A DNA stretch of 64,000 bases from Ceratothoa steindachneri (GCA_963969495.1 OZ018317.1:33543503-33607502), one strand, 5' to 3'. Shown: positions 20,800 through 33,440, numbered from the stretch's first letter. Translations and numbers: made by a program. Notes: a model not told the origin generated them from the sequence alone.

Positions 20800-23025
20800 T
20801 TAAGTCCCCGGCCCCGCCTTCCTGCGTGAACTGTCGTCAGATGTGAGAGGAGTTTGCCATTCATGTTTCGTCCCAACTATGCCGTGCAATAGCTTGGCCA
20901 TAATTGGGGGCATTGGAGGAAGCTGGTTTGAGGAGTAGCCCACAGCCGATAACAATGTCAGAAACAATTCCGGACAAGGGACGGACTGCCACCTCCGCTG
21001 GTCAGCACAGCGGGGGCCCCTTCCAGGACCATAGAGGGACACACAACCGTCTCTATGGTACGTTGGGATGTGGTTGCGATTAAAACACCCTCGGGGGGTG
21101 GGGCGTTGTCAATAAGTCCTCCATACAATCACACCCCTGAGAGGATCCCACCCGGATTTATCTCATCCATTTTCATCATCCACCCAAAGGCAAATCCCCT
21201 TTTCATCCAGGCGGCGGTTTATCGAAGGGGGGCCCTCTTCTCCCAAAAGGTAACAAAAAATAGTATCTTTCCAAGCAAACAAAATAACAAATATCCATAA
21301 ATACTAGTGAGTCCCGAAAAAAGATAAAAAGCCAAAAACAAAAGGATAAAGTGTGCCCTCTCTTCAAAGGGAGCTCACCACAAAAATGACCATCCAAGAT
21401 GCCCCGAGGGGCCCGCTAAAGTGTATAAGTGGCCTAGAAAAACCGGACAAGGGCACAGTCTACAAGACTCTGTTCGGAAAGCTCTGTGTGGCAGTCTTAA
21501 GGCTGATTGACACACCTGCTGAATATGTCGCAGTGTGCGAACACGAAAAAGACAGAAGCATTAACCAAGGAGGAAGGTATAAAACACCTAAAAGAGATCA
21601 ACCTCCAACCGACCACGCCTCCTCAAATTCAGGTTCACAGGAGCGTTGTGTGCAGAAGGCTGGACCCATGGGTCGGCCAGCACACAAAAGAAGAGATCAA
21701 GGAGGAAATTGAAAACAACCAAAAGTGGGCGAAAGTGGCCGAGATTATTAAATTTAGGAATAAAAGAGACAACTCGGACTACACACATGTTTTCAAGGTG
21801 AGTTTTACCGACACTGAAATAGCGTCCAAGGCGAAAGAGAGAGGGCTACTTCTTTTTAACGCCAAGATTAGTGGTGAACAGATTGAGCGCGAAGAATACA
21901 CCCCCGTGCAGATCTGCTTCAAATGTTATCGCCTGGAACATCACACCACAAAGGACCGCAAAGAGCATGAACCAACCTGTTCCAGATGCAGTCAAAAAGG
22001 ATACGGCTGGCGCGAATGCCCGGCCAAAGAAGAAAAGTGCCCTAACTGCAGCCAAAGACATGGGGCAATGGCGATATACTGCCCCAAGAAAAATGAAATT
22101 CTAAAGAGTAAGGCGGAAACGAAGAGGGCGGAAGGAATTAGGAGGGCAAATACCCTCTACGCCCAAGCGGCTAAAGACACCCCCTCAGTTAGTGTCCCTA
22201 ACAGCTCCAAGAACCTTCATCCAGGTAGGCAAGGAAGACAAGAACTCCACGAAAATCCTTACGTGCATTCTCTATGCACATGTACGGAACCTGACAACCC
22301 AGGCTGCTTTGCCAGTGAAATGAATAATATGCTCAAACACAATGGCTTGGCAGAGATGTGGTTTCCGGAGAACCCGCCTTCAGGGGAAGTCCTGCAAATA
22401 CAATTTGGAGATGAGGAAGAGGCACCTGCGATCCCTTTTCCAAGAGATACGGAAGAAAAGGAAAATAGGAGCAATAACCCAGAACAGAAACCAGTCCCAC
22501 ATAGGTCCTCAAACAAAGACCCGAGAATAGAAGCGAGAAAGAAAAGGGAAGAGAGTGCGAAGAGAGCAACCAGACGAATTAAGCAAGCTGAAGGTAATCT
22601 CCTAAGCTCGGCTTCGTCAAAAGAGACAAGCGGGAGATCTCTCAGCCTCCTAAGATGGACGAGAAAAGGAGCAAGAACTTGAAGAAAAGCAAGGAATACG
22701 ATGGAAAGGAACTAAATATCAAATTATTCAAAGAGTCTGAAACCTCCTTCCCAGAAGACCCCAAGGTGGGGGAGATCATAGAAGAAGTTAGAATGGGACT
22801 ACTAAAATGGTCTTACGACTCGCCAGACCAAGAAGCGAAGGGTAGATACAGCGCTCATGGAGGCCAGAATTAAACTTTAAAGGGACTCCTGCCCCCCCGT
22901 AAGTGAGACAGAATTCAAGAAAATTCGGAACGGAAAATACACACGCAACAAAAACCACTAAAAGAGTAAACTAACACATACAAACACAAAAGAAACAGAA
23001 CACAAGCATGGAAAACACTACAACA
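20800..23025 (+). mobile_element. Jockey-type LINE, 5' part (ORF1 side)
   Basis: This is the left part of a LINE that resumes at about 27170 beyond an inverted CR1 insertion. It has a GC-rich leader (about 20800-21385), a zinc-knuckle ORF1 (21386-22682), a linker, and an ATG at about 23006 that could begin ORF2. The clade call rests on the RT and endonuclease style of the right part. Confidence 0.72.
21386..22682 (+). pseudogene. LINE ORF1, gag-like with CCHC knuckles, one frameshift
   Basis: ORF1 of the Jockey-type LINE, expected to bind RNA in the retrotransposition particle. The first frame (from the ATG at 21386, MTIQDAPRGPLKCISG) gives way to a second frame near 21535-21550, which then stays open to 22682. 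The second frame has EIKEEIENNQKWAKVAEI, YTHVFKVSFTDTEIA, then three zinc knuckles: CFKCYRLEHH (last Cys replaced by Arg), CSRCSQKGYGWREC (His replaced by Tyr) and CPNCSQRHG...YC. A charged Glu/Lys-rich tail follows. The frameshift and knuckle changes point to inactivity. Confidence 0.8.
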
Positions 23026-23121
23026 AGGAGTAACAACAAGGAAAGAAGGTACCCTAGGAGACCTTACGGTCCATTCAAAGAGGGTACCATTGGACGTGCA
23101 ATCGAGCGGGCACAAGGCTGC

Positions 23122-25812
23122 TCAATTGTTTTGCGTCCCTAAACGGCCACTTTTCAAGACCTTGTCTAGTCTTGACTTGAACTGGTCAACAGATTCACTG
23201 TTGACAACTTCCACTGGAAGTGCGTTCCACTTACCGCAGATACTGTAGGTGAAAAAATTTCCACACAGATTGCGGTTGTAACGCTTCAGTTCAAGTTTGA
23301 AGCCGTGATTGCGCGTTCTGTTCTCACTCAGTGTGAAAATATCCCGGTAGTCAACATTGTCGAACCCTCGAAGTATTTTGAAAACTTTGATGAGCTGACC
23401 ACGCAGTCTACGGGTTTCCAGCGAGAACAGATCTAACTCCCTTAGTCTATCCTCATAACTTTTATGTCGGATAGAGGGAATCAGCTTGGTTGCCCTGGCT
23501 TGTACGCGTTCCAATCTCGCGATGTCCTTTCGCAATGAAGGACTCCAAAATTGTACGGCATACTCCAGGTGCGGTCGGACAAGTGAGTTGTACAGGCACA
23601 GTACAATCTCCTGGTTCCGATAAGCAAACTGGCGCTTAATATAGCCTAGCATCCTTTGGGCCTTTTTCTCCGCCTCAATGCACTGTTTCGAGAACTTGAG
23701 GTCACTAGTGATTGTTACACCCAAGTCCTTCTCAGTGTCACTCGATTCAAGAGCAGTGCCCTTAAGGATATACTGAGATTGGGGGTTTCTGTGGCCGATA
23801 TGCATCACTTTGCATTTCCCCACGTTAAAAGGCATTTGCCACGTGTCCGACCACTCCCCAATCTTCCCAAGATCTTCCTGCAGGCGGGCAGTATTTCCAT
23901 CCTTTGCAACGTTCATACCAAGCTTGGTATCATCGGCAAATTTGGAAATCTTCGCAACCATGTCACCGTCCATGTCGTTGACGTAGATGATGAATAGTAA
24001 TGGTCCCAGGACAGAACCTTGAGGCACCCCGCTAGTAACGGGCACCCACTCAGAAGACTGTCCATTTACCACCACCCGTTGCCGTCTGCCACTTAGCCAG
24101 TTCTCGATCCAGCCGGCTACCTTTCCGTCTATGCCAAGCGCTCGCACTTTCCGGAGAAGGCGGCGGTGTGGTACCTTATCAAAGGCTTTCTGAAAGTCTA
24201 GGTAGACCACATCCACCGCCTTGTCCCGATCGTGCTCACTGAAAACGAAGTGGAAGAATTCCACAAGGTTCGTCAGGCATGACCGTTGCCTTCGGAAGCC
24301 GTGCTGGGAACTCCTCAGTAGCAGGTTTGACTCTAAATACGACGTCACTTTGTCCACCATGATGCTTTCCATGAGTTTACCGACTATCGAAGTCAGACTG
24401 ATAGGTCGGTAGTTCGACGGTTGGCCTCGGTCTCCTTTCTTGAAGATAGGAGTCACCTCCGCCACTCGCCAGTCTCTAGGAACGCATCCGGTCCGGATTG
24501 ACATGTTAAAGATAGCGCACAGATGTCGTGATACTTCATCGCACACTTCCTTCAACACTTTAGGTAGAAACCCGTCCGGTCCAGGGGACTTATTCGTCTT
24601 TAGGTCAGCGATCTTTTTCTTTATTTCTCCTTCGGTGAAGTCCATTGCCTCCAGCTTTTCCCCCGAGTAGGAATCCGTCGGCTGGGGAATGGGACCACAC
24701 TCTTCAGTAAACACTGAAGAGAAGTAGTCGTTGAGGAGGTTAGCATTTTCTGCATCTGAATGCTTTAATGTCCCCTCCTCATTCCTCAAAGGGCCAATCG
24801 TTCGACGGATTGGTTTACGGCTGTTCACATATCCAAAAAACTCCTTGGGATTCTCTTTACAGAGTCTCGCCACTCGGAGTTCCTCAGACCGCTTAGCCGC
24901 CCTTATGCTGGACTTCACTCTCCTGGCTAGCCTCCGGTATTCGTCAAAGTCACCCGAGATCTTCGATTGCCGGTACACATTTCTCTTCTCCCTAAGCAGT
25001 TGGCCGATTTCTCGATTGAACCACTTAGGTTGAACAGAAGACAGACGGGGGCATTTCAGAGGGATGAAACGCGATTGAAGACTCATGAATGTGGTTTTGA
25101 AACTATTCCACGAGTCTTCAACGGCATCGCACACTTCTAGCCTCACGTCAGTCAGTCCAGCTCGAAGGCTTGCAAAGTCTGCTCTTCTCAAGTCAAGTTT
25201 CTTTGATTGACTGGCAACAGACCTTACCTTCGGGATCTTGACGCTTAATCTAACTAGCTGGTGATCACTGCCACCGAGCTCTTCGCCTACAGAGATATCC
25301 TCAACGATATCATCCTCTGAGGTGAAGACCAAGTCGAGGATATTGTCTCCTCTCGTCGGTTCTCTGACCCATTGAGTGAGGAACTCGTTGTTGGCGAACT
25401 CCAGTAGTAGTGCGCTCTCGCCACAGGCTGCTCTGGTTTCCCAGTCAACTTGGCTGTTGAAATCGCCCATAACGATGCACACTCTGCCTTGAACCAGCTC
25501 ACCCAGCAGCTGGTACAGTTCCCTATCCTTCTCAACAGGTTGGGAAGGGGGTCTGTAAAGCAGCAGGGTCCTGTATTTGGCAGGACCGATCTCTAGGTCA
25601 ACGCCTAGGAGCTCGTGGTCGGATATAACGTTGGAGTTCGTAGATTTGATTGTATCCTTGACATACAACATTACACCGCCACCCTCTCTGTCTGGCCTAT
25701 CTTTGTGGAAGAGTTGGTAGCCAGGAACCGTGAATTCGCCTTCAAAGTCTCGGTTTGAGGTTTTTATCCACGATTCTGTTATGGCTACCATTTCGGGTTC
25801 TTCCGTCGACAC
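23122..25812 (-). CDS. CR1 ORF2: endonuclease plus reverse transcriptase, intact
   Basis: 896 residues uninterrupted. The N-terminal apurinic-like endonuclease has TESWIK, DRPDREGGGVMLYVKD, IVMGDFNSQVDWET and GGSDHQLV. RT follows: IADLKTNKSPGPDGFLPKVL, RDWRVAEVTPIFKKGDR, PSNYRPISLTS, QHGFRRQRSC, VVYLDFQKAFDKVPH, SGVPQGSVLGPLLF and the catalytic FADD. The C-terminal region has RPHLEYAVQFWSPSL and ERVQARATKLI. It nicks target DNA and copies its own RNA. The first ATG-like start used here is a GTG; the frame is open further upstream and includes LLFNARSIRNKF, the usual endonuclease beginning, overlapping the end of ORF1. All visible catalytic motifs are intact. Confidence 0.95.
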   Translation of the reverse strand: MSTEEPEMVAITESWIKTSNRDFEGEFTVPGYQLFHKDRPDREGGGVMLYVKDTIKSTNSNVISDHELLGVDLEIGPAKYRTLLLYRPPSQPVEKDRELYQLLGELVQGRVCIVMGDFNSQVDWETRAACGESALLLEFANNEFLTQWVREPTRGDNILDLVFTSEDDIVEDISVGEELGGSDHQLVRLSVKIPKVRSVASQSKKLDLRRADFASLRAGLTDVRLEVCDAVEDSWNSFKTTFMSLQSRFIPLKCPRLSSVQPKWFNREIGQLLREKRNVYRQSKISGDFDEYRRLARRVKSSIRAAKRSEELRVARLCKENPKEFFGYVNSRKPIRRTIGPLRNEEGTLKHSDAENANLLNDYFSSVFTEECGPIPQPTDSYSGEKLEAMDFTEGEIKKKIADLKTNKSPGPDGFLPKVLKEVCDEVSRHLCAIFNMSIRTGCVPRDWRVAEVTPIFKKGDRGQPSNYRPISLTSIVGKLMESIMVDKVTSYLESNLLLRSSQHGFRRQRSCLTNLVEFFHFVFSEHDRDKAVDVVYLDFQKAFDKVPHRRLLRKVRALGIDGKVAGWIENWLSGRRQRVVVNGQSSEWVPVTSGVPQGSVLGPLLFIIYVNDMDGDMVAKISKFADDTKLGMNVAKDGNTARLQEDLGKIGEWSDTWQMPFNVGKCKVMHIGHRNPQSQYILKGTALESSDTEKDLGVTITSDLKFSKQCIEAEKKAQRMLGYIKRQFAYRNQEIVLCLYNSLVRPHLEYAVQFWSPSLRKDIARLERVQARATKLIPSIRHKSYEDRLRELDLFSLETRRLRGQLIKVFKILRGFDNVDYRDIFTLSENRTRNHGFKLELKRYNRNLCGNFFTYSICGKWNALPVEVVNSESVDQFKSRLDKVLKSGRLGTQNN

Positions 25813-25898
25813 GAGGCCACGGAGCTCAGGAAACTTGTTCCTGATTGACCTCGCATTGAACAGAAGAACTTTCAGGGAGTCCCCTAATGTAGGACTCC

Positions 25899-27143
25899 CT
25901 ATACTCTTCCGTTTCCCGGCTTCTTGTTTGTCGTGGTGGCACCATTTTTGACAACCTCCGAGAAGGTTGTTTGGGGAGTTACTCGGGCGTACTGGCGTAC
26001 GTCCGCCTTCCCAATGGGCCGAACACTCCTTTGGGTGCGCTCCACGACATCCTGGATGAGGTTGGCTAGGAACGCCTTGCCCTTAAAGGAGAGGTGCACC
26101 CCGTCCCTTTGGTAGAGGTCTTTTCTACCATAGAACACGGCGTACGGGTCCACAAAAAAGACACCCTCAGCTGTACAGAGGTCTGCAAGGCGCCTGTTTA
26201 GCGACATGTTCCTCAAGTGGGCAGTCCGGCTTGGACCCCACCTCGGGAGAATCCCCACCACGACGCGTCTGCGGGTTTTCAGTCCACAGTCGTCGACAGC
26301 GCCCATAACTGTCCTCATAATTTCACCTGTAGGGCCTACCCTACCTCCTCTGAGGTAGAGGTCGTTGCCACTTACCATAAGGGCAACGACTGAAGTCTCT
26401 GAAATCTGAGACTTCTCGGCCTCAGCTCTTACCTGCTTATTCCCACAACCTGGGATGCAGCTCACCTTAACGCTTGTGCGAAGGCGGGCCGCTAGCAGGG
26501 GCTTCAGACCCCGCGCTTGAGAATCACCAATAAGGGTGACTCTTGCACATTTGACGGCGGACTTAGTCTTTCCTTTCGGAGGCGACTTGCCGCTTTCCTC
26601 TTGTATCTCTAATTTTTTTTTCTTCTTATTCTTCCTCTTATTCTTCTTCTTGACTTCCTTTGCTATCTCTTCGTTTGTTTTCCGTTTCTCTTCTTGTGCT
26701 TCTACTTTCTCTTCTTCTGTTTCCAGTTTCTTTTCTTCTCTTTCTACTTTCTCTTCTTCTCCTTTTACTTTCTCTTCTTCTCTTTCTACTTTCTCTTCTT
26801 CTATTTCTACTTTCTCTTTTTTCTTCTTTCTTTTCTTCTTTTTGGCTCGTTGAGGAAGCCCTTCAGCAGAAGAAATCGGCTGTTGGACGTCGAGAGCCTT
26901 CTCGCCTGAGCATCTGCATCTCTCTGTTTTTAAGAGTTGAACTTCCCTTTTAAGGAGGGAGTTCTCCTCTCTCAGTTGAGTGATGCTCTCGCCCAGGCGC
27001 TTCTCGAGTTCGCAGAAGTCACAGACACTGACACCATCTGTGAGTTCCTTGCAACTCCTTCCCCCGAAGTCTTCACTCCATCTATAGACTTTGCATATTT
27101 TGCAGGTTAGCTTTCGAAACGGAGGACCATTCTTCTTCGCCAT
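25899..27143 (-). CDS. CR1 ORF1: zinc finger, coiled coil and SGNH esterase domain, intact
   Basis: 414 residues from MAKKNGPPFRKL (ATG at 27143; three codons from a more 5' in-frame ATG look like leader). The N-terminus has CKICKVYRW...CDFCE, a PHD-like or RING-like cysteine cluster, and then a leucine-rich coiled coil (ITQLREENSLLKREVQLL). A long Lys/Glu repeat follows (EKVEREEEKVKGEEEKVE). The C-terminal half is an esterase of the SGNH type: VTLIGDSQARG (nucleophile Ser), MVSGNDLY (oxyanion block) and RDGVHLSFKG (Asp/His). Esterase domains are known in CR1 ORF1 proteins. The polypyrimidine look of the plus strand at 26590-26850 is this Lys/Glu region. The stop at 25899 overlaps the open ORF2 frame. 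Confidence 0.92.
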   Translation of the reverse strand: MAKKNGPPFRKLTCKICKVYRWSEDFGGRSCKELTDGVSVCDFCELEKRLGESITQLREENSLLKREVQLLKTERCRCSGEKALDVQQPISSAEGLPQRAKKKKRKKKKEKVEIEEEKVEREEEKVKGEEEKVEREEKKLETEEEKVEAQEEKRKTNEEIAKEVKKKNKRKNKKKKKLEIQEESGKSPPKGKTKSAVKCARVTLIGDSQARGLKPLLAARLRTSVKVSCIPGCGNKQVRAEAEKSQISETSVVALMVSGNDLYLRGGRVGPTGEIMRTVMGAVDDCGLKTRRRVVVGILPRWGPSRTAHLRNMSLNRRLADLCTAEGVFFVDPYAVFYGRKDLYQRDGVHLSFKGKAFLANLIQDVVERTQRSVRPIGKADVRQYARVTPQTTFSEVVKNGATTTNKKPGNGRV

Positions 27144-27169
27144 GTTACAAAAATCTCGGACCATACTAA

Positions 27170-29823
27170 CAATACAATAAGAATTCTGAGAGTTAACATT
27201 GATGGATGGGTAGGGAAACACATTCCTTACGGGAACATATTTCGTAAAGTGGATCCCGACCTAATCCTCATCATCGAACACGGCGTTAATTCAAACACGA
27301 ACTGCATCAAGATACCCAACTACACAGTCATAAACAAAAACCACTCACCGGAACGATACGATGGCGCTGCCATCGCGATCCGAAACAACATAACATACAA
27401 AACCCTTCGAAGCCTAGATGAATCATTCATGACAGTAGCAATACGTACCCTAGTTCGAAACCTGACCGTGGCGGCTGCCTATCAACCTCCACGACGATCC
27501 CTAAGTTTTACAACCTCTTCGTGCGCGGGAAACTGGCATTGCTTGGTGGTGATCTTAATGCCAGATGCCGTGCATCAGGCTACGGAAGCACCGACCAAAG
27601 GGGAAGAAACCTGGAGCTGTTACTCGAAAGAGACAGACTCCAGAGTACCGGGCCAGATTTCCAGACCTTTTTAACGCAACGTTTGGCAACAAAACCGGAC
27701 ATCGTGTTACCATCCAAAAACTTCCCGTTCCACTTAGGAAAAGTTACACGAAAGCTGACTGGGAGCTATAAAGAGAGATACTCAGTACATTCCAACCAAC
27801 TGACCTGGGAGACGCTAATCTCGAAGAGATTGGTGAGGAGATTAACAAGATCACAGATCTTCTCATTCAAGCCGACGAGAGATGCGTTCCCAGAATCTCC
27901 TATAAAATGTTCCCACAACCTGAGTGGACGGAGGAGATGAGAGAAATCGCCCAAGAACATAGAGAAATCTAAGATGAGATAGGCACGACAGGAACCAATA
28001 AGGGAAGGACAGCCAGAATGAGGCATCTAGGCGTGGAACTGAAAGACATTATAATTGAAGAAACAAAGAACAATCTGGAATTACATCATTGGGAGGTTGG
28101 ACAGGGAGAGCAATCCTGTAAAATTTTGGAATAACATCCGAAGAATTAGGTGATTGTCTCCCAGACCCAAAACCCAAATCAAGGAAGGAGACGATATCAT
28201 AGAGGACCCAGAGTCTCTCAAAAGAAGATTTAGAACACACGGGCAAGATATTTTCGCTATATCACCTGAGGAGAACGACGACTTCGAAGACCAACTGCTC
28301 GACGACCTCGGCACAGTGATACATAGAACCCACTCCTATCCGCAAGTATCTCGGGAAAGAGTGATGGTTGACCACGGATGCCCAATAACTGTCGAAAAGA
28401 CCTTGAACACCATAAGGTCCTTCAAGCAGAGGGCTCCAGGCTGGTTTGGGATTACGAAGAACAACCTCGTAAATGCCCCAAGGCAAATTATTCAGGGCTT
28501 GGCGAACACAATGAACGCCGCCCTGAATACAGGCTACTTCCCTGACGGATACAAGATGGCCGAAATCATCTTTATTCCGAAGGGGAACAAGTCCTGGACC
28601 AGGTGGTAAACTATCGCCCGATCTGTCTTCTTGAGATACAGGGTAAAATCTTCGAAAAGATTTTAGCAAACAGGCTACACGCTCAACTGAACGAGTTAGG
28701 AGCGCATAACCCACAACATCATGGGTTCCGCAAAAAGGGGCACAGACACCGCCCTGGCGCTCCTAACTGAAAAAGTAGCATGCACCCAAGCGAACAGGTT
28801 TTATGTAGACATTGTGTTGAGGGACGTGCAAAAGGCTTTCGATAAAGTCTGGCTGGAAGGACTTAAATACAAGATCTTGAACCTCCAGCTAGACCCAATC
28901 CTGGAAAGGATCCTCTGTGACTTCGTCATGCAAAGATGGGCATGTCTCATGATAGAAGGGTACAGAGGCCCCAAATTCAAATTAAAGGCGGGCGTTCCTC
29001 AGGGAAGCTGCCTGAGTCCTCTGCTTTACTTGGTTTTCACCATCGACCTCCCAACTCCCGTGCACAAGGACACGATGTATCTTCAATTCGCAGATGACGT
29101 CACTCAAATTGTCCCATGCTCGGAGAGGAAAGCAAGGGCGCAGGCGGCTCGCATGATGGCGGAAATCAATAACATCAGCCAATACGAGAGACGATTGAAA
29201 ATCAGGACCAACAGGGACAAATTCAAAATCGTCTCGTTAAACCGCGAGTTGACATCGCCCATCATCATAGATGGGGAGAGATACCGCTACTTCGCCGAAG
29301 ACACCGTCCTGGGCCTTAAAAATCACCGACCATGGATACTCGAGACACCACACGGAGAGGGCGGAACCTGGCAAGGAGAGAAATCTCCAAGCTTTACAGG
29401 TTTAGGGATCTTAGATCGGCCAACATCAGGAAAGTATATCTGATGTATGTCCGGGCTAAGCTGATCTACCCCGCAGTGGTCTCCCAAGCGGCGAACAAAA
29501 TCTCGATGAAAAGGCTCCAACGTGTCCAGAACACTGCCTCTCTGCTAATCAATAAAGTAAGAAGGCGTGATCATCTTAGGCAAAGTGATTTGCACAGGAG
29601 GAAACGTATGGAACCCATCAATGTCATCACCCAGAAACTGGGCAAAAAGATCTGGTCCACCCTAACGAATGGTGTCATTCCAGAACTGCAGGGAACAGGC
29701 TTAATATACCTGCAAGGCTACGGGCGAAAGTTTCACGCCGAAGCCGATTTCCGAGAACAAAACTATGTACTCAAGAAACAATTACACCACTATACACATA
29801 GAAATAACACAACACAACATTAA
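27170..29823 (+). pseudogene. Jockey-type LINE ORF2: endonuclease and RT, frameshifted
   Basis: The endonuclease begins IRILRVNIDGWVGKHIPYGN then DPDLILIIEHG, RYDGAAIAIRNN and, in another frame, LLGGDLNARC. A long damaged linker follows. The RT has SPGPGGKLS-type text near 28590-28620. The open frame at 28721-29443 contains DVQKAFDKVWLEGLKY, LKAGVPQGSCLSPLLY and LQFADDVTQIV, so the YADD-type catalytic motif is kept as FADD. The end (29332-29823, another frame) reads RAKLIYPAVVSQAA...RLQRVQNTASLLI, the usual LINE C-terminus. At least four frame changes make it inactive. The start lies to the left of the inserted CR1, probably at the ATG near 23006. Confidence 0.82.
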
Positions 29824-30150
29824 AAACACTGCAGAAAAACACACAAAAATGAGAATAACAAACAATACAACTATCACTAAACAAGCATTACAAGGGAAAT
29901 TGTCGGCAAACAAAGCTATAAAAGTCTTGAATGCTATAAATTTTTCCCAACAAAAATTAGAACAACAAAGCATAAGTAAGAAAAAATAAAAAGAACATTT
30001 AAAAACACATGAAGGAACATAAACAAAAGATAAAAAGCATAAGCCAAAAACACTAATAAAGCCAAAATGAACGGAAATAAAAATAAAGCGATGCCCTCCC
30101 TACTAGGGCAAAATACCCCCTCCCCATCTTTAATTTTCACCTACTATATC
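27170..30150 (+). mobile_element. Jockey-type LINE, 3' part (ORF2 and tail)
   Basis: Continuation of the LINE that starts at about 20800. The coding part ends about 29823; an A-rich 3' region follows, with CCCTCCCTACTAGGGC near 30093-30110 and no clear poly-A end. Confidence 0.75.
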
Positions 30151-30484
30151 TTCACTATCCCATCTTCTACAAAAAATCTGAGTCTAGCATCATATCAGTG
30201 TAGCCCCATAAGATGACCAGTATGGTCGAAAAGTGCCTCGGGTCGATAATAAAAAATGAATTACAGTGATTTTTTACGACTCCTTTCCCCTCAGGGAATA
30301 ATCATTTGTCGTAAATTGGAAAAAGTTCTCAAGAAGCTGAACAATGCCTTCTTGGCTGAGGATTTTCTCTTATTATAAACAAAAAAGCCCGTGCCCCCTC
30401 CTACTAGAAAACCACTTACCTTTCACTGGATAAAAACCAACACTTCGTTATTCAAGAGACTTCTTGAATCAACCTTTATTGGGG
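30151..30484. other. Spacer with no gene recognised
   Basis: AT-rich DNA between the LINE 3' end and a SINE-like head. No supported coding frame. Confidence 0.4.
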
Positions 30485-30566
30485 TTGAGGATGGTGGCTC
30501 AGTCGATGAGCGTCGTAGTTCTGATAGAGACGATCACTTGATGACACAGGTTCGAATCTATTCCTT
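30485..30566 (+). repeat. tRNA-like SINE head
   Basis: TGGCTCAGTCGATGAGCG at 30495 fits a Pol III A box, and GGTTCGAATCT at 30549-30559 fits a B box. The spacing of 54 bp is suitable. The acceptor arms do not pair convincingly, so it is a tRNA-derived repeat or pseudo-tRNA, not a working tRNA gene. Confidence 0.5.
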
Positions 30567-30707
30567 TATTTCACATTCATATAGCGGTTAAAATAGCCTT
30601 CCCTATTTTCTCCGTTTCTAAATCTCCATTTTTTTTTCTTAAGCTTTTAAGGGTAACGTAATATATTCCTCAGCGTTTCAGACTTGCATACTTTGATATG
30701 ATCTCGC

Positions 30708-32296
<1,589 letters not shown>

Positions 32297-33440
32297 TACA
32301 GTATTGCCCAAACCTAGAGAACAAAATATCAAAAACTACACTTGAAAATACACGCTTAATTTGCATGAAAACTGAACAGAATATTCTTTGAAATTTGTCA
32401 CTGGTAGTGTGCCAGTTTCATTTTATGCAACAGCGGATAAAAATAATTAAGAGGAAAGTATTTGAAGAAAGGAGACGTTCAAAACTAGAGAACGATGAAT
32501 ATAAATGTAGCCATGACCATAAAACAACATAATTATCTCATAGCTAATTGAACAAAATATTAATAAGGATGCAAACCCTTGTTCTGAAAGAAGAGCACAT
32601 TTTCGGCTACAGGTCTTCAATTTGTTGCATTGTTCGGGGAGGGAGGGGGTGGATTTTATTTCATTCTTCTTCCAATCGTTGCCAGAGATCTTCAATATTC
32701 GTCAGTTTTTGAGGCATAACCTTCGCACCGAGTCTCTGCCATAGATTTTCTATTGGTTTTAAATCAAGGCTCTGCGTCAGCCAGTTCATCATATTGATAT
32801 TTTTAGCATACAAGATCTGCTTTCACCGGCTTTGTTGTGTGGCATGGAGCATTGTCCTGCATTAAAATAGGTTCACGCACTCCCGATGTTTGGAGAGAGG
32901 GTATCATGTTTTTAAAGCCGATTTTTATAGACTGCAGCGTTTACTTTGGCACGCAAACAGACAAGAGGACAAACCTCAGCCGTTGAAAACATGTCCCATA
33001 CAATAATTAGCCGCCTACAGATTTAATCGTCTTTTTCATACATGAGAAAATCAATCTATTCACCTATATGACGTCTTACATCCTACTTTCCATCCGATCC
33101 GAACAAATTAAATTTACTTTCGTAGCTGAAAAACACACACATTTTTCAGCACTTAACAGGACATGCTCAGTAGCGAAGACCAACTTAGCTGCTTCATTCT
33201 TTCTTTACTTATGAGTGGTTTCTAAGCAGGGTATCATATTATGAGTCCCACCTCTACAATGCGACATAAGGCAGTGTGGCGAAACACACTCAGGTTCATG
33301 TCCGGTATTTCATGACGTGAAATACCGACTGCTGTCTCAAATCGGTCCTTCGTCGACATTCGTTACATCGATCTTCCTTGGAAATTCTTTTTAGAGGGCA
33401 CTTCGTTTAGAGGGATCCCTTGACTCTCAGGACCCGGTAT
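32297..33440 (-). pseudogene. Tc1-like transposon, minus strand, decayed
   Basis: The 3' end on the plus strand is TA followed by CAGTATTGCCCAAACC (32297-32314), a Tc1-type terminal repeat beginning CAGT. The minus strand codes, in order, YESKFNLFGSDGK (first Asp position), STAEV-like text, SGVREPILMQDNAPCH (second Asp), DLKPIENLWQRLGAK-like text and ATIGRR. The tail at 32447-32695 is PEQCNKLKTCSRKCALLSEQG. Numerous stops are present. The opposite terminal repeat was not found, so the right boundary is approximate. Confidence 0.78.

Larger units (their letters stand above)
23030..27168 (-). mobile_element. Full-length CR1 LINE inserted in a Jockey LINE
   Basis: The minus-strand element holds two open frames: ORF1 (27143-25899) and ORF2 (to 23122). 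The 3' end on the minus strand carries short tandem repeats of CCTTGTTAC type next to GGTACCTTCTTTCC; a second copy ends alike at about 40930-40960. Plus-strand LINE sequence lies on both sides (ORF1 to the left, endonuclease from about 27170), so this is a nested insertion. No clear target duplication is visible. Confidence 0.9.

Noticed and set aside
26536..26953. Serine/phenylalanine-rich plus-strand ORFs
   Set aside because: Shadows of the Lys/Glu-rich repeat of CR1 ORF1 on the other strand.
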